DNA from: Methanomicrobiaceae archaeon | GTDB lineage: Archaea > Halobacteriota > Methanomicrobia > Methanomicrobiales > Methanomicrobiaceae | Assembly (NCBI GenBank): GCA_016937345.1 | Contig: JAFGWE010000003.1 | Coordinates: forward strand, 1-64,000 | Direction: 5' to 3' | Length of the DNA: 64,000 nt | In this document: positions 25,501 to 34,849 of the stretch, one piece after another | Layout: each line of letters begins with the position of its first letter | Numbering within the stretch: the stretch's first letter is position 1 | Program-made: the position numbers and the translations under genes | The notes under the pieces: generated by a model | Told to the model about the DNA's origin: nothing | The model's input: the letters and a program-made list of their open reading frames with translations, nothing else | The model's database searches: none

Positions 25501-26034
25501 ATGCTTGAAGTCGAAGCCAAAATTAAGATAGATTCAATTGACCAGATAAAAAAGATTCTTGTGAGCAAAAACGCAGAATTTCTTGGAATCAGCACACAAA
25601 AGGATACATATTATAATGCACCCCACAGGGATTTTGCAAAAACAGACGAAGCTTTGAGAATCAGGGACAACGGAACAAAATATGAGCTTACATATAAAGG
25701 ACCAAAGATTAAAGGAACCGGAGCAAAAGCGCGTGAAGAATACAACGTTTTTTTTGACTCCACAGAGAATCTTGAAAGTATTCTTTTAAAACTGGGATTT
25801 AAAAAAAGCAGTATGGTCTATAAAAAAAGAGAAGAATATTTATTCCAGGATACAACAATTGCCCTTGACAATGTCAAAGACCTTGGAGAGTTCATTGAAA
25901 TTGAAGTTCTGACCGAAGATAAAAAAAGTGCTCTTTTAACAATAGAATCAGTGAAACAGGAGATAGGAATCACAGGTGAGAATATTCCTGAATCATATCT
26001 TGAAATGATACTTGAGAATAAAGAATCGCAGTAG
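25501..26034 (+). CDS. CYTH-domain protein (CyaB/thiamine-triphosphatase-like)
   Basis: A 177-residue CYTH protein. The signature ExExK appears as EVEAKIKI at residues 3-10. Later strands carry LRIRDNGTKYELTYKGP and the acidic/basic tunnel residues (RVKKREEYLF-type region, IALDNVKDLGEFIEIE). These proteins bind organic triphosphates with divalent metal. In archaea they are annotated as class IV adenylate cyclase, but triphosphatase activity is equally likely. The ATG at 25501 lies right after the short divergent spacer with the FKBP gene, possibly leaderless. Confidence 0.88.
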   Translation: MLEVEAKIKIDSIDQIKKILVSKNAEFLGISTQKDTYYNAPHRDFAKTDEALRIRDNGTKYELTYKGPKIKGTGAKAREEYNVFFDSTENLESILLKLGFKKSSMVYKKREEYLFQDTTIALDNVKDLGEFIEIEVLTEDKKSALLTIESVKQEIGITGENIPESYLEMILENKESQ

Positions 26035-26146
26035 AGAATCATTAGTAAAAAATAGAATCCCAGCTTTTTAAAAATAATTCAAAATAAAAGCAGGATTTAG
26101 GATAAGATATAACTTTTTAATGCTAAAATAAAAAAAAATGTAATGA

Positions 26147-26167
26147 GAAAACACCTCAGGTGTTTTC
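26147..26167. terminator. Palindromic hairpin between convergent genes
   Basis: GAAAACACCT at 26147-26156 and AGGTGTTTTC at 26158-26167 are perfect complements around one central base. It sits between the convergent CYTH and phosphoesterase genes and is a likely transcription end structure for both. Confidence 0.55.
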
Positions 26168-26211
26168 ACATCCGTTTGCTTAAAAAACCATTCATAAGCT
26201 TTTATGCTTAA

Positions 26212-26853
26212 TTAAACCGTTAATAACTCAACCCTTATCTCCTTTGGTTCATCACCGAGGGTAATTAATGCACATCGCCCTTCAGAAGCAGGCCCGGGAT
26301 TCACAATAACAGTACCGTCAACCTCTTTTATCCCGGACTGGTCATGTATATGCCCACAGCATACCAGATCATATTTTTTCATATGATCGCGCAGTGAACT
26401 GCTGCCTACGCTTTTTCCGCCGACATCATCAAGAGTATCACAGGGCGGCGCATGGCACAACAGGATGTTGTGTATGTTTGGTTTTACCCTTTCTTCCGCA
26501 CTTTTAAGGATTGTTTCGATCTCTTCCTCTTTCATCTCAAAAGGAGTGCAGAAGGGCGTAGGGTTTGAACCTCCTACTCCGACAATAGTAATCTTACCGA
26601 TATCAATTGAGGCACCGTGTAATGATACCGCACTGGAATCTTCAAGAGTTTGTAAAATCTCTTTTGGATCACAATTTCCAGGAATTGCAAAACACGGCAC
26701 ATCTATCTCTTCAAGAATCTGAATGACAGGTTCACAGGGCCCCATATCAGTTAGATCACCGGATATTAGAACCATATCAGGTTCTAAATCAAGAAATGAA
26801 CCCATTTTGCCATACTGACCATGCAGATCAGTGAGCAGAAGAACTTTCATCAT
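26212..26853 (-). CDS. Metallophosphoesterase (YfcE/MJ0936-type)
   Basis: A 213-residue calcineurin-like phosphoesterase. Metal-binding motifs are in order: LLTDLHGQYG (D-x-H), LISGDLTDMG (GD), IPGNCDP (GNxD), LCHAPPC and CCGHIHDQSG (GHxH). Archaeal members hydrolyse phosphodiesters in vitro; the natural substrate is not known. It lies 12 bases downstream of the radical SAM gene on the same strand and is probably in one operon with it. Confidence 0.9.
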   Translation of the reverse strand: MMKVLLLTDLHGQYGKMGSFLDLEPDMVLISGDLTDMGPCEPVIQILEEIDVPCFAIPGNCDPKEILQTLEDSSAVSLHGASIDIGKITIVGVGGSNPTPFCTPFEMKEEEIETILKSAEERVKPNIHNILLCHAPPCDTLDDVGGKSVGSSSLRDHMKKYDLVCCGHIHDQSGIKEVDGTVIVNPGPASEGRCALITLGDEPKEIRVELLTV

Positions 26854-26865
26854 TCATTATTGATT

Positions 26866-27975
26866 TTAGTTCTTTGTAAAAAACCTTAACTCTGTATCAA
26901 TCCATGAACCCGTCGCACGGCCTGCAAGAGACAGTTTTCCAAGTGTTTTTTCAACTTCAGGAATCAGTGGGGAAGGACTCATCTTAAATAAAGGAGTTCC
27001 CGGGAGGGGAGTGAAATAATGAGCATGAACTTTTCCGTATTTTGCAACCCAACGCATCTGTGCAACTGTTTCCATCTGATCCTCCTCAGTCTCAAACGGC
27101 AGCCCTACAATGTAATCAACAACAGGAACAAGCCCGTTCTCTTTACAGATATCAACGGCATTTAAAACATCATCTGTTGTGTGGCCGCGATTTATACGTT
27201 TCAAAATGCGGTCGCTTCCGGACTGGGCTCCAAAATGAAGTTTTTTATTGCTGCAGTAATCCAATATTATATCAACAGATTCCTTTGTCACAAATTCAGG
27301 TCTCACCTCGCTTGGAAAAGTACCAAGATACAGATTTTTTTCTTTATCAAAACCGGCAAGAAGATTTCGGATCTTCCCATACTCCGGTTTTTTCCCGTCT
27401 GAACCATATGAAAGCGCATTGGGAGTCAAAAATCTTACATCAGTATAAGCCAGTGATGCGCGTATTATGGCATCTTTAGAGCGGTGGCGCATCATTCCCC
27501 CAAAAAGATGCGGCGTCTGGCAATAAGCACATCTGAAAGGACATCCCCTTGAAATCTCAATATATCCTTTTACCTTTGAAAAAGGAGGATAAGCATCAAG
27601 AAAAACGCAGGTGTCATTTTTTTTATATTCATTCTTTGTTGCAACACCTGCAGGAAGAACATTTGAATTTGTTTCTATAGCTCTTATCAGCGCGGGAAGA
27701 GTGTATTCCCCCTCACCCACAATCACATAATCTGCATATTCCAAAACCTCATCGCGCAGAGCAGAAGGATGAGGGCCTCCGGCTATTGTGATACAGTCTG
27801 CATTTTTTATTTCATCCAAATATTGTGATGCATTTATTGAATTCAGACTGTAAAGGGTGATGTCATCTTCAGGAAAGTCAACAGGGTTTAATGTAATACC
27901 GCTTTTTTCACATGCAGAATATAACGCAGCATACGAATTTCTCGCCGGTTTTATATATCGCCAGTTCACCCTCAT
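26866..27975 (-). CDS. B12-binding/radical SAM protein of the MJ1487-like family
   Basis: A 369-residue enzyme with an N-terminal cobalamin-binding-like Rossmann part (about 1-125, ITIAGGPHPSALRDEVLEYADYVIVGEGEYTL) and a radical SAM domain. The 4Fe-4S motif C-x3-C-x2-C is SRGCPFRCAYCQTP near residue 140. It closely resembles the archaeal family described as TIGR04013 (B12-binding domain/radical SAM, MJ_1487 family), whose substrate is unknown. The gene follows a second radical SAM gene by 24 bases on the same strand, so both are probably made together. Confidence 0.88.
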   Translation of the reverse strand: MRVNWRYIKPARNSYAALYSACEKSGITLNPVDFPEDDITLYSLNSINASQYLDEIKNADCITIAGGPHPSALRDEVLEYADYVIVGEGEYTLPALIRAIETNSNVLPAGVATKNEYKKNDTCVFLDAYPPFSKVKGYIEISRGCPFRCAYCQTPHLFGGMMRHRSKDAIIRASLAYTDVRFLTPNALSYGSDGKKPEYGKIRNLLAGFDKEKNLYLGTFPSEVRPEFVTKESVDIILDYCSNKKLHFGAQSGSDRILKRINRGHTTDDVLNAVDICKENGLVPVVDYIVGLPFETEEDQMETVAQMRWVAKYGKVHAHYFTPLPGTPLFKMSPSPLIPEVEKTLGKLSLAGRATGSWIDTELRFFTKN

Positions 27976-27999
27976 TGTAAAATTATTAAGGCTGTATTA

Positions 28000-29124
28000 T
28001 TATGGTATTATCTCACAGCCGTTGTATTTTATATAATCAAAAGAGTCTATTGAAATGCGGCCTTCTTCAATCATCCCCCGCACCTCATCAGCCTTTTTTT
28101 CAACAGACAGCTTTAGATTTTTAACAGTTTCATAAACAAGTTTTCTGCCCTCTGCCGGCCAGGGCATTGTGATGTTTGAATAAAGACATCTGCCACCGCA
28201 GAAGTCATTTATATCACATTCCAGACAGTCACCTGCAACGCTTATTTTTTTCAGGGAAGACGGAATAGAAGAATCAATATGTCCGCAGTAGTAGTTTTTC
28301 ATTCCCGCCATGCATGGACATGGGGCTATGCTCCCGTCCTGCAGAATACTATAATTCTCAAAACCGCTTCCACACCTTAGAAGGGCTTTTTTTCTTTTAA
28401 CAAGAATGTCCTGCATTGTACCGACAAAAGGGTACCACATCAGGACTTTGCCCTCATCTCTCATTTTACTAGTCCAGTAATCCATAAGGCGCTCAATCCC
28501 GGGATTATAACTATTAATTACCCAATCTTTAAATCCGGTTCTGCAATGAAGATCATTCCAGAAATTTGAATCAATCTGCCAGTTTAATGCATCAAATGAA
28601 AAGTCAGAATTTGATGAAAGATATTTCACTGATTCAAATATGTCCGTGTCCTCTGTAACAGTCATCCTTCCGATAATTTCATTGAGGTAGCCATTTTGTC
28701 TGATATACTTTAGATTTTTCATAATCAGATCATAAGTGCCATAACCCCTTTTCATATCAGTTAAATTTCTGTCTCCGTCTATTGAGACAAAAACTGACTT
28801 AAAACGGTTTATATATTCAGGTTCAAGAGTGTGAAGAAGTGTAGCGTTTGTATGAATTATAAAATCCTTTACAGGTGCATTGTCCATAATTTCCCGTATC
28901 AAATCAGACCTTATAAGGGGTTCTCCCCCATAAAATGTCAGAACAGCATCATTATCATTTGAAAGGAAATCATAGAGATTTCTCAGATCAAAACTGAGAT
29001 CGCAGGGAAGATTCTCATCTATCACGGATTTTTCATAGTATTGATCAGGGACTGAAAAAATCTTGCCGCGGCAGTACGTGCAGCATAAATTGCATTCGTC
29101 AGTGAGAAGAATAAAGTAATGCAC
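28000..29124 (-). CDS. Peptide-modifying radical SAM enzyme of the AF1577-like family
   Basis: A 374-residue SPASM-type radical SAM protein. I start it at GTG 29124, eight bases after a perfect GGAGG (plus-strand 29133-29137). A TTG at 29139 overlaps that site and would place the ribosome site inside the coding part. The SAM-cluster motif is TDECNLCCTYCRG near residue 8. FYGGEPL follows, and the C-terminal auxiliary-cluster region has CGSGFENYSILQDGSIAPCPCM, then GDCLECDINDFCGGRCLYSN. This fits the TIGR04084 family (putative peptide-modifying, AF1577). No obvious small cysteine-rich precursor gene is next to it. Confidence 0.87.
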   Translation of the reverse strand: MHYFILLTDECNLCCTYCRGKIFSVPDQYYEKSVIDENLPCDLSFDLRNLYDFLSNDNDAVLTFYGGEPLIRSDLIREIMDNAPVKDFIIHTNATLLHTLEPEYINRFKSVFVSIDGDRNLTDMKRGYGTYDLIMKNLKYIRQNGYLNEIIGRMTVTEDTDIFESVKYLSSNSDFSFDALNWQIDSNFWNDLHCRTGFKDWVINSYNPGIERLMDYWTSKMRDEGKVLMWYPFVGTMQDILVKRKKALLRCGSGFENYSILQDGSIAPCPCMAGMKNYYCGHIDSSIPSSLKKISVAGDCLECDINDFCGGRCLYSNITMPWPAEGRKLVYETVKNLKLSVEKKADEVRGMIEEGRISIDSFDYIKYNGCEIIP

Positions 29125-29163
29125 TATTGTATCCTCCAAAAAACGGGTTGTATAAATAAAGAG

Positions 29164-29565
29164 TTAGTCCACAAAAATTAAACCGGAATCTCCGTCAACA
29201 CAGACAGTTGTGCCATCTTCAATTCCGTAAATATTCTCCTCAGGCATATCTACCATAGGAATATCAGAAATAATTGCCCCTACTGCAATTATTGTCTCTG
29301 CTTCTTCGTTGATTATTGCGCATGGAGCTTTATTGTTTTTTTTCAGGGCGTAAAGTACATATGAACCGACTGTTGAGCCTTTCCCGTAAGGAAAGGCAAG
29401 CACTTTTCCGGTTATGGATTTCCCTTCCAGCGGGTGGCCTTTTTCGATGATAATTCCTGTCTCCGGATCAACACCGGATAAAAAAGAGATAGATTCACTG
29501 CTTTTAAGCAAAGCACCTTTTCCCTGGCCTTTAGAAATTCCTCTGCCCTGAATTGTAAAAGACAT
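29164..29565 (-). CDS. Phosphomevalonate dehydratase (AcnX) small subunit, DUF126
   Basis: A 133-residue swivel-domain protein from the ATG at 29565; an upstream in-frame start at 29616 would cross the divergent pan promoter and start. The sequence MSFTIQGRGISKGQGKGALL, then SFLSGVDPETG, HPLEGKSITGKVLAFPYGKGSTVGSYVLY, is typical of DUF126/AcnX small subunits. With the large subunit (DUF521) it dehydrates mevalonate 5-phosphate in the archaeal modified mevalonate pathway leading to isoprenoid lipids. The large subunit gene is not in this window. It lies 39 bases upstream of the radical SAM gene on the same strand. Confidence 0.9.
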   Translation of the reverse strand: MSFTIQGRGISKGQGKGALLKSSESISFLSGVDPETGIIIEKGHPLEGKSITGKVLAFPYGKGSTVGSYVLYALKKNNKAPCAIINEEAETIIAVGAIISDIPMVDMPEENIYGIEDGTTVCVDGDSGLIFVD

Positions 29566-29602
29566 ATCTAATAAATGTTGTAAGAATAAGATATAAAGTA
29601 AC

Positions 29603-30778
29603 ATGGATGAGACCATCTACAATAGTCCGGATGATAACGATATGTCTAAGCTCCGGATTCAGGAATTATGCAGTCAGGTTGAAGATCTGAACATGAAGGT
29701 CGAATTCCTCAACAGAGAGAACGAGCGTCTTGAGAAGGAGACTGCGCAACTCAAAAAAGAGAATAATCAGTTAAAACGTCCACCACTCTTTGTTGCAGCA
29801 GTGATCGACATACTGGAGAGCGGCGAGGTTTACCTGCGTCAGCAGGGAAATAATCAGGAATATATTACACACTCATCAGAGACTCTGGAAGGCATTTTAA
29901 AACCGGGAATGAAAGTTGCAGTAAACAATGCACTTTCAATTGTGAGGACAATCGATAACACCTTTGATTCAAGAGTCAGGGGCATGGAGCTTGAAGAATC
30001 GCCGTCAGTTACATTTGCACAGATAGGCGGTCTTGAAGAAGAGATAGAAGAAGTAAGAGAGGCAGTAGAATATCCGCTTACAAGACCAGAGGTCTTTGAA
30101 AGAATTGGAGTTGAGCCTCCAAAAGGTATTCTATTATTCGGACCCCCGGGAACAGGAAAGACCCTCATTGCAAAAGCAGTGGCAAATCAGGCTAAGGCGA
30201 CATTTATCAGAATGTCAGGAAGCGAGCTCGTCCACAAGTTTATCGGTGAGGGCGCACAGATGGTCAGAGAGCTTTTTGATCTTGCACGTGAGAGAAGTCC
30301 TTCGATTGTATTTATTGATGAAATAGATGCAATAGGCAGCATGAGAACACAGGACGGGACATCAGGAAGCGCTGAAGTTCAGAGGACTCTTATGCAGCTT
30401 TTGGCAGAGATGGACGGATTTGACAACCGCGGCAATGTGAGAATTATGGCTGCCACAAACCGTGTTGATATGCTCGATCCTGCTCTCTTAAGGCCGGGAC
30501 GATTTGACAGGATTCTTGAGGTCTCACTTCCGGATGAGAAGGCACGACTTGAAATAATAAAAATACATTCTGCAAAACTCAATATGAAAGATATTGTTCC
30601 TGATGAACTCCTGAAACTTACCGAGAATACAACAGGTGCTGAGATTCAGGCAATATGCCGGGAGGCAGGTATGATTGCAGTAAGGAATAATGCAAAATTC
30701 ATCACAATGCAGAATTTTATTGATGCATCCATTAAGGTAAGAAGAAAAACAAAATACGAAGATATCATGTACATCTAA
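29603..30778 (+). CDS. pan1: Proteasome-activating nucleotidase PAN, copy 1
   Basis: A 391-residue AAA+ ATPase that unfolds proteins and feeds them into the 20S proteasome. Residues ~15-60 form the N-terminal coiled coil, then an OB domain (~62-115) and the AAA+ domain. Walker A is [14 protein letters not shown], Walker B is [10 protein letters not shown] and the arginine-finger region is LRPGRFDR. The C-terminus is IMYI, so the last three residues MYI make a proper HbYX gate-opening motif. The ATG at 29603 is 37 bases from the divergent AcnX start. A methionine at residue 14 is an alternative start. A second PAN gene lies just downstream in opposite orientation. Confidence 0.95.
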   Translation: MDETIYNSPDDNDMSKLRIQELCSQVEDLNMKVEFLNRENERLEKETAQLKKENNQLKRPPLFVAAVIDILESGEVYLRQQGNNQEYITHSSETLEGILKPGMKVAVNNALSIVRTIDNTFDSRVRGMELEESPSVTFAQIGGLEEEIEEVREAVEYPLTRPEVFERIGVEPPKGILLFGPPGTGKTLIAKAVANQAKATFIRMSGSELVHKFIGEGAQMVRELFDLARERSPSIVFIDEIDAIGSMRTQDGTSGSAEVQRTLMQLLAEMDGFDNRGNVRIMAATNRVDMLDPALLRPGRFDRILEVSLPDEKARLEIIKIHSAKLNMKDIVPDELLKLTENTTGAEIQAICREAGMIAVRNNAKFITMQNFIDASIKVRRKTKYEDIMYI

Positions 30779-30782
30779 TATA

Positions 30783-31229
30783 ATGAATCTTCTTTTTATT
30801 CAGAAAGAGGGTGTTGATTTATATGGCACCCTGCTCTCCTCTGAAACGAGCAGGACTATTCTTCGTTTTTACAGGCCTGTCAAATCAGACTTTGGTGTTA
30901 TAATAGAGAATGCCACACTTGGAAACGCTCTTTCTCTTGCATCTGAAATAAACTGGTATATACGCCGCTATACGTCAGATGTTCTTCTGGAGGTATCTCC
31001 TAATCTCTTCTGTACGCATTCTTTTGCACTTGAAATCTACAGCCGTGAAAAAAAACTCAGGGAAACATGGGAATATACAAAACTCATAGGACTCAAAAAC
31101 GGCTCTGTTGCAGAGGTGCGCAGGATAGAATCCCACTCATCAAAAGAAGATTATCCGGATTTTGAAGAGGCAATGGAATATGTTCTTGAAGTATGGTGTA
31201 GCAAGAACGAATGGGAAAGTTTAAACTAA
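30783..31229 (+). CDS. Conserved-looking 148-residue protein next to PAN, unknown function
   Basis: I do not recognise this soluble 148-residue protein. It begins MNLLFIQKEGVDLYGTLLSS and has mixed alpha/beta composition, with a segment YIRRYTSDVLLEVSPNLFC and an acidic C-terminal helix (DFEEAMEYVLEVW). The ATG is four bases after the pan1 stop, so it is co-transcribed with pan1. The position between two PAN genes makes an adaptor or regulator of the proteasome a reasonable guess, but the sequence does not show it. Confidence 0.7.
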   Translation: MNLLFIQKEGVDLYGTLLSSETSRTILRFYRPVKSDFGVIIENATLGNALSLASEINWYIRRYTSDVLLEVSPNLFCTHSFALEIYSREKKLRETWEYTKLIGLKNGSVAEVRRIESHSSKEDYPDFEEAMEYVLEVWCSKNEWESLN

Positions 31230-31240
31230 AAAATATATTT

Positions 31241-32479
31241 TCAGGCGAACATTGCGCCATCAAGAATTTCACGGACAGTATTTTTGTGATCAATCCCTAC
31301 TTTATCTATTGCCTTTACAAAATCCGCAACTGTTACAGTCTCCCTTTCAGACCTGATAGCAAACATTCCGGCTTCAGTGCATATTGCCTTTAAATCGGAG
31401 CCTTTCATTCCGTCTGTAAGTCCGGCAATCTCTGCCAGATCAACGTTTCTGTCAACACTCATAGCCTTTGTATGAATCTTTAAGATTGACACACGCCCTT
31501 CAGTGTCAGGTTGGGGGATTTCAATAATTCTGTCAAATCGTCCCGGCCTTAAGAGCGCAGGATCAAGTATATCAATTCTGTTTGTTGCGCCAATTATCTT
31601 AACATCACCGCGATCTTTAAAACCATCTAGATCTGCCAGAAGCTGCATAAGAGTCCTTTGGACTTCACGGTCGCCGGAGGTTATGCTCTCAGAGCGTTGT
31701 GCACCAATAGCATCAATCTCATCAATAAATATTATAGAAGGAGCATCTCTTTTTGCAAGTTCAAACAATTCTCTGACAAGCCTTGCACCCTCACCAATGT
31801 ACTTCTGAACAAGCTCTGAGCCCACAACCCTCATGAACTTTGCATTTGTTTCATGTGCAACCGCACGTGCAAGAAGTGTTTTGCCTGTACCCGGAGGACC
31901 ATAGAGTAAAACTCCTCTGGGAGGAGAAATTCCAACTTTTTTAAATAATTCAGGCCTTGTTAAAGGCAGTTCGACAGCTTCTCTTATTTCTGTAATCTGC
32001 TCTTCAAGTCCGCCGATATCAGCATATGTTTCATCAGGGGCATCATCAACTTCCATACCATATATCTGTGAATCAAAAGACTGTGGGAGAAGATCAACGA
32101 CAGTAAGTGACTGTTGATTGAGTGTACATCTTACACCCGGCTTTAAATCCTCAGGTTCAATAAAACCTGATGCACGCACCATAAATTTAGGGCCTGCGCT
32201 GGACTGAACTACAACCCGGTTTTCGCCCGCGATATCGGTTATTGTGCCTATAATCAACGGGGGACTTCTCAGCTTTTCGACTTCGCTTTTAAGCTTACGA
32301 ATCTCCCGTTCATAACGTATCTTCTGACTCTCAATAAAGCGTTTTTCGGATTCCACCTGGCGAATTTCCTCTCTAAGCTCCAGATTTCTGGCTTCAAGAC
32401 CCGATATTCTGTCAAGAAGATATTTGGTGACATCCTCCTCTGAACGCGAATCAGAATTATGTGTCTGGCTGTCTGCCAT
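31241..32479 (-). CDS. pan2: Proteasome-activating nucleotidase PAN, copy 2
   Basis: A 412-residue PAN from the ATG at 32479 (TTG at 32491 is possible). Coiled coil at ~20-75, OB domain (~77-130), then the AAA+ domain: Walker [15 protein letters not shown], Walker [14 protein letters not shown], second region of homology [20 protein letters not shown]. The C-terminus is GAMFA. The final three residues are MFA, with Phe where the HbYX motif has Tyr. Copy 1 ends in a true HbYX. The two proteins have clearly different coiled-coil sequences, so they could form different hexamers or mixed ones. Convergent with the 148-residue gene, 11 bases apart. Confidence 0.95.
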   Translation of the reverse strand: MADSQTHNSDSRSEEDVTKYLLDRISGLEARNLELREEIRQVESEKRFIESQKIRYEREIRKLKSEVEKLRSPPLIIGTITDIAGENRVVVQSSAGPKFMVRASGFIEPEDLKPGVRCTLNQQSLTVVDLLPQSFDSQIYGMEVDDAPDETYADIGGLEEQITEIREAVELPLTRPELFKKVGISPPRGVLLYGPPGTGKTLLARAVAHETNAKFMRVVGSELVQKYIGEGARLVRELFELAKRDAPSIIFIDEIDAIGAQRSESITSGDREVQRTLMQLLADLDGFKDRGDVKIIGATNRIDILDPALLRPGRFDRIIEIPQPDTEGRVSILKIHTKAMSVDRNVDLAEIAGLTDGMKGSDLKAICTEAGMFAIRSERETVTVADFVKAIDKVGIDHKNTVREILDGAMFA

Positions 32480-32536
32480 AGGCTCTCTCAAATAGTTATA
32501 TAGGGGTAGTTCAATATATAGATATTTACGATTAAT

Positions 32537-33043
32537 ATGTCAGAATGCGAGGTTTGCGGGGAAGTAATCCGTGGAAAAGCAATTATAGTATCTATTGGCG
32601 GAGCAAAAATGTCGGTCTGCCCAAAGTGCTCAAAACTCGGAACACCTTTGGAGATGCCCGGAAGTGAAATCAGAAACCAGACTTCGGGAAAGATTACAAG
32701 AGTGGCTTCAGGGCGGCCTGTGATTAAAACAAAAAAACATACACGTGATGTCTTTGACCTCATGGATGGTGAAATAGTTGAGGATTTCAGCAAAATAATT
32801 CGTGAGGCCCGTCTTGAAAAAGGCCTTTCTCAAAAAGAACTTGCTCTTTTAATGAAGGAAAAAGAAGGACTCATAAAAAAGATCGAAACAGGAATGATAC
32901 CTGAAGACAGTGTCAGGAAAAAACTGGAGCAGACTCTGGACATAAACCTCCTTGACTCATTTGATTCTCCGCAGGATACAGGAAAAACAGGTAAAATTAC
33001 ACCCACGCTTGGAGATGTAATGAAACTTAAGAGAGGAAAATAA
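32537..33043 (+). CDS. mbf1: Multiprotein bridging factor aMBF1
   Basis: A 168-residue protein with an N-terminal zinc ribbon ([12 protein letters not shown] and VCPKCSKLG), a flexible basic linker and a C-terminal Cro/C1-type helix-turn-helix ([33 protein letters not shown]). In archaea aMBF1 associates with small ribosomal subunits rather than acting as a classic coactivator. It is divergent from pan2 with 57 bases between, and the tpiA gene follows after 12 bases. Confidence 0.93.
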   Translation: MSECEVCGEVIRGKAIIVSIGGAKMSVCPKCSKLGTPLEMPGSEIRNQTSGKITRVASGRPVIKTKKHTRDVFDLMDGEIVEDFSKIIREARLEKGLSQKELALLMKEKEGLIKKIETGMIPEDSVRKKLEQTLDINLLDSFDSPQDTGKTGKITPTLGDVMKLKRGK

Positions 33044-33055
33044 AGGAGTTATTTA

Positions 33056-33730
33056 ATGTCGGAAATATTTCCAAAGGTCATTGTAAATTTTAAAACATAT
33101 AAGGAGAGTTTTGGCAGTTCGGCCCATAATATTGCAAAGGCAGCAGAAATGGTATCAGAACAATCCGGTGTATTAATTGGCATAGCGCCGGGGTATATGG
33201 AAATACATCCATTATCAAAACATTTCAGTCTCCCTGTTTATGCACAGCATGTTGATGGAGTAACGCCTGGTGCGCATACAGGTCATATTCTTGCCGAGGC
33301 TGTTCGTGCTGCCGGCGCCTTTGGAACACTGATAAACCATTCTGAAAGAAGGCTCACACTTGCCGATGTTGCAGGTGCTGTTGATGCCGCAAAGAAGGCT
33401 CACCTCCAGACTGTTGTCTGTACAAACAACATAATGACAAGCGCTGCCGCAGCTGCATTTTCTCCGGATTTTGTCGCAATAGAACCACCGGAACTTATCG
33501 GGACAGGAGTCTCGGTTGCAACAGCAGACCCTGCAATAATAAGTAATTCAGTGAATGCTGTAAAAGATATAAATTCAAGGGTAAGAGTTCTTGCAGGCGC
33601 TGGAATAAGCACAGGAGAATGCGTAAAAAAGGCCATTGAACTTGGTGCTGACGGGGTACTACTCGCATCAGGCGTTGTAAAGGCAAAAAATCCGGAAGAA
33701 GTGCTCTCTGATCTGGTATCCAAAATATAA
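33056..33730 (+). CDS. tpiA: Triosephosphate isomerase
   Basis: A 224-residue archaeal-type TIM. Visible are the substrate-binding VNFKTYKES, catalytic His region [10 protein letters not shown], the catalytic Glu in [12 protein letters not shown] with its flexible loop, and phosphate-binding [11 protein letters not shown]. It interconverts glyceraldehyde 3-phosphate and dihydroxyacetone phosphate in gluconeogenesis. Archaeal TIMs are shorter than bacterial ones (~225 against ~250), matching this length. AAGGAG precedes the ATG. Confidence 0.95.
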   Translation: MSEIFPKVIVNFKTYKESFGSSAHNIAKAAEMVSEQSGVLIGIAPGYMEIHPLSKHFSLPVYAQHVDGVTPGAHTGHILAEAVRAAGAFGTLINHSERRLTLADVAGAVDAAKKAHLQTVVCTNNIMTSAAAAAFSPDFVAIEPPELIGTGVSVATADPAIISNSVNAVKDINSRVRVLAGAGISTGECVKKAIELGADGVLLASGVVKAKNPEEVLSDLVSKI

Positions 33731-33791
33731 TTTAGATCTAAAATAATTTTTTTAAAAAATGATGAACGAAATATATAACCATTTTTATCAA

Positions 33792-34349
33792 TTAACGTGT
33801 TATCATTGCAATAAGATCATGCTTTGTGATAACCCCCACAACTTTTCCTTTTTCAACGGCAAGAATCGCATGATGGCTATGAAGCAGATGTATTATTGTA
33901 TCCATATCTGTTGACAGAGGAATTGTCGGAAAACCGTCCTCCATAATATCCGAGACAACATGCGAGTGAATTTTCTGGATTCTTCCTTCATCCATGGCAT
34001 TGATAATAGCAGACTCAGATATGCATCCGGTTGCAACACCATTCTCAATCACAGGTATCTGCGATATTCCATACTTTTCCATGATTGCCACAGTCTTTTC
34101 AAGGGTTTCATTTGCAGACACACTTATTACAGGACTGTGCATCATATCACCTGCAGTGATAATTGATATCTCTTCCTGATGTAAAACATCCACAATTTTT
34201 TTAAGTGTACTCACTCTTGGATCAACAGTTCCCGACTCAATCCTTGCTATCATTGACTGACTCAGGCCTGATTTTTCGGCTATATCAGACTGTGTCAGAC
34301 CCAGTTTGATACGCTTCTCCTTTATCTCTGCAGAATCAGGTATGTGCAT
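33792..34349 (-). CDS. HTH-CBS transcriptional regulator
   Basis: A 185-residue protein with an N-terminal XRE/Cro-type helix-turn-helix (residues ~8-62: IKEKRIKLGLTQSDIAEKSG, SQSMIARIESG) and two CBS domains (~68-120 and ~128-184). The CBS pair probably senses an adenine nucleotide or S-adenosylmethionine and changes DNA binding. The family is common in methanogens and its targets are unknown. The gene stands alone between tpiA (convergent) and the RNase P RNA. Confidence 0.88.
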   Translation of the reverse strand: MHIPDSAEIKEKRIKLGLTQSDIAEKSGLSQSMIARIESGTVDPRVSTLKKIVDVLHQEEISIITAGDMMHSPVISVSANETLEKTVAIMEKYGISQIPVIENGVATGCISESAIINAMDEGRIQKIHSHVVSDIMEDGFPTIPLSTDMDTIIHLLHSHHAILAVEKGKVVGVITKHDLIAMITR

Positions 34350-34526
34350 TATGATTACTGATAGTAATTTTAAGAATATAAATTATTTCTAAATTAAATT
34401 TAAAATCATGAAGATACCTAATTTAAAAATCCTTTTTGCAAACAATGCAGATTTTGTATCCCAAAACGTCTAAAGAATACTCTGATACCAGAAGATATCC
34501 CCTTATTATAATTACTGAAAATTAAT

Positions 34527-34848
34527 ATGAGTGGGAGTAGTAAGCCCCATTCTGTTCTTTACGGCATTCAGCTACGCGCCGTACCCGAGACCGGTCCGGA
34601 AATACCGTATATGCCTCTGTTCCGGCTTGCACCCGCAGGGATTCACCGTTCCATCGTATCCTCAGACCTTATAGCGTTTCAGCAGTTTGAAACCTGCATC
34701 ATAAACAACGGATAAGAGGCCGTATCGTTTCTGTGTCAGAGCCGTGACTCTCGCCACCTGCACTTGAATGCAGCTGCGTATCCGGTCGGAGTGGGGACTT
34801 TCCTCAGCAGCAAATAGATGCTACCGTCAGCCGCACTCTCCCTCTCAA
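34527..34848 (-). ncRNA. rnpB: RNase P RNA
   Basis: The reverse strand carries the RNase P RNA signatures. The 5' region has GAGGAAAGTCC (plus-strand complement near 34793-34803) and the 3' region has ACAGAATGGGGCTTA (near 34540-34554). The ends pair as helix P1: 34838-34846 with 34529-34537, eight of nine bases paired. The region is GC-rich against its AT-rich surroundings, and no reading frame in it makes sense. It is the catalytic RNA that cuts 5' leaders from pre-tRNAs, working with archaeal protein subunits. The ends are estimates from P1 and may be off by several bases. Confidence 0.93.
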
Positions 34849-34849
34849 T

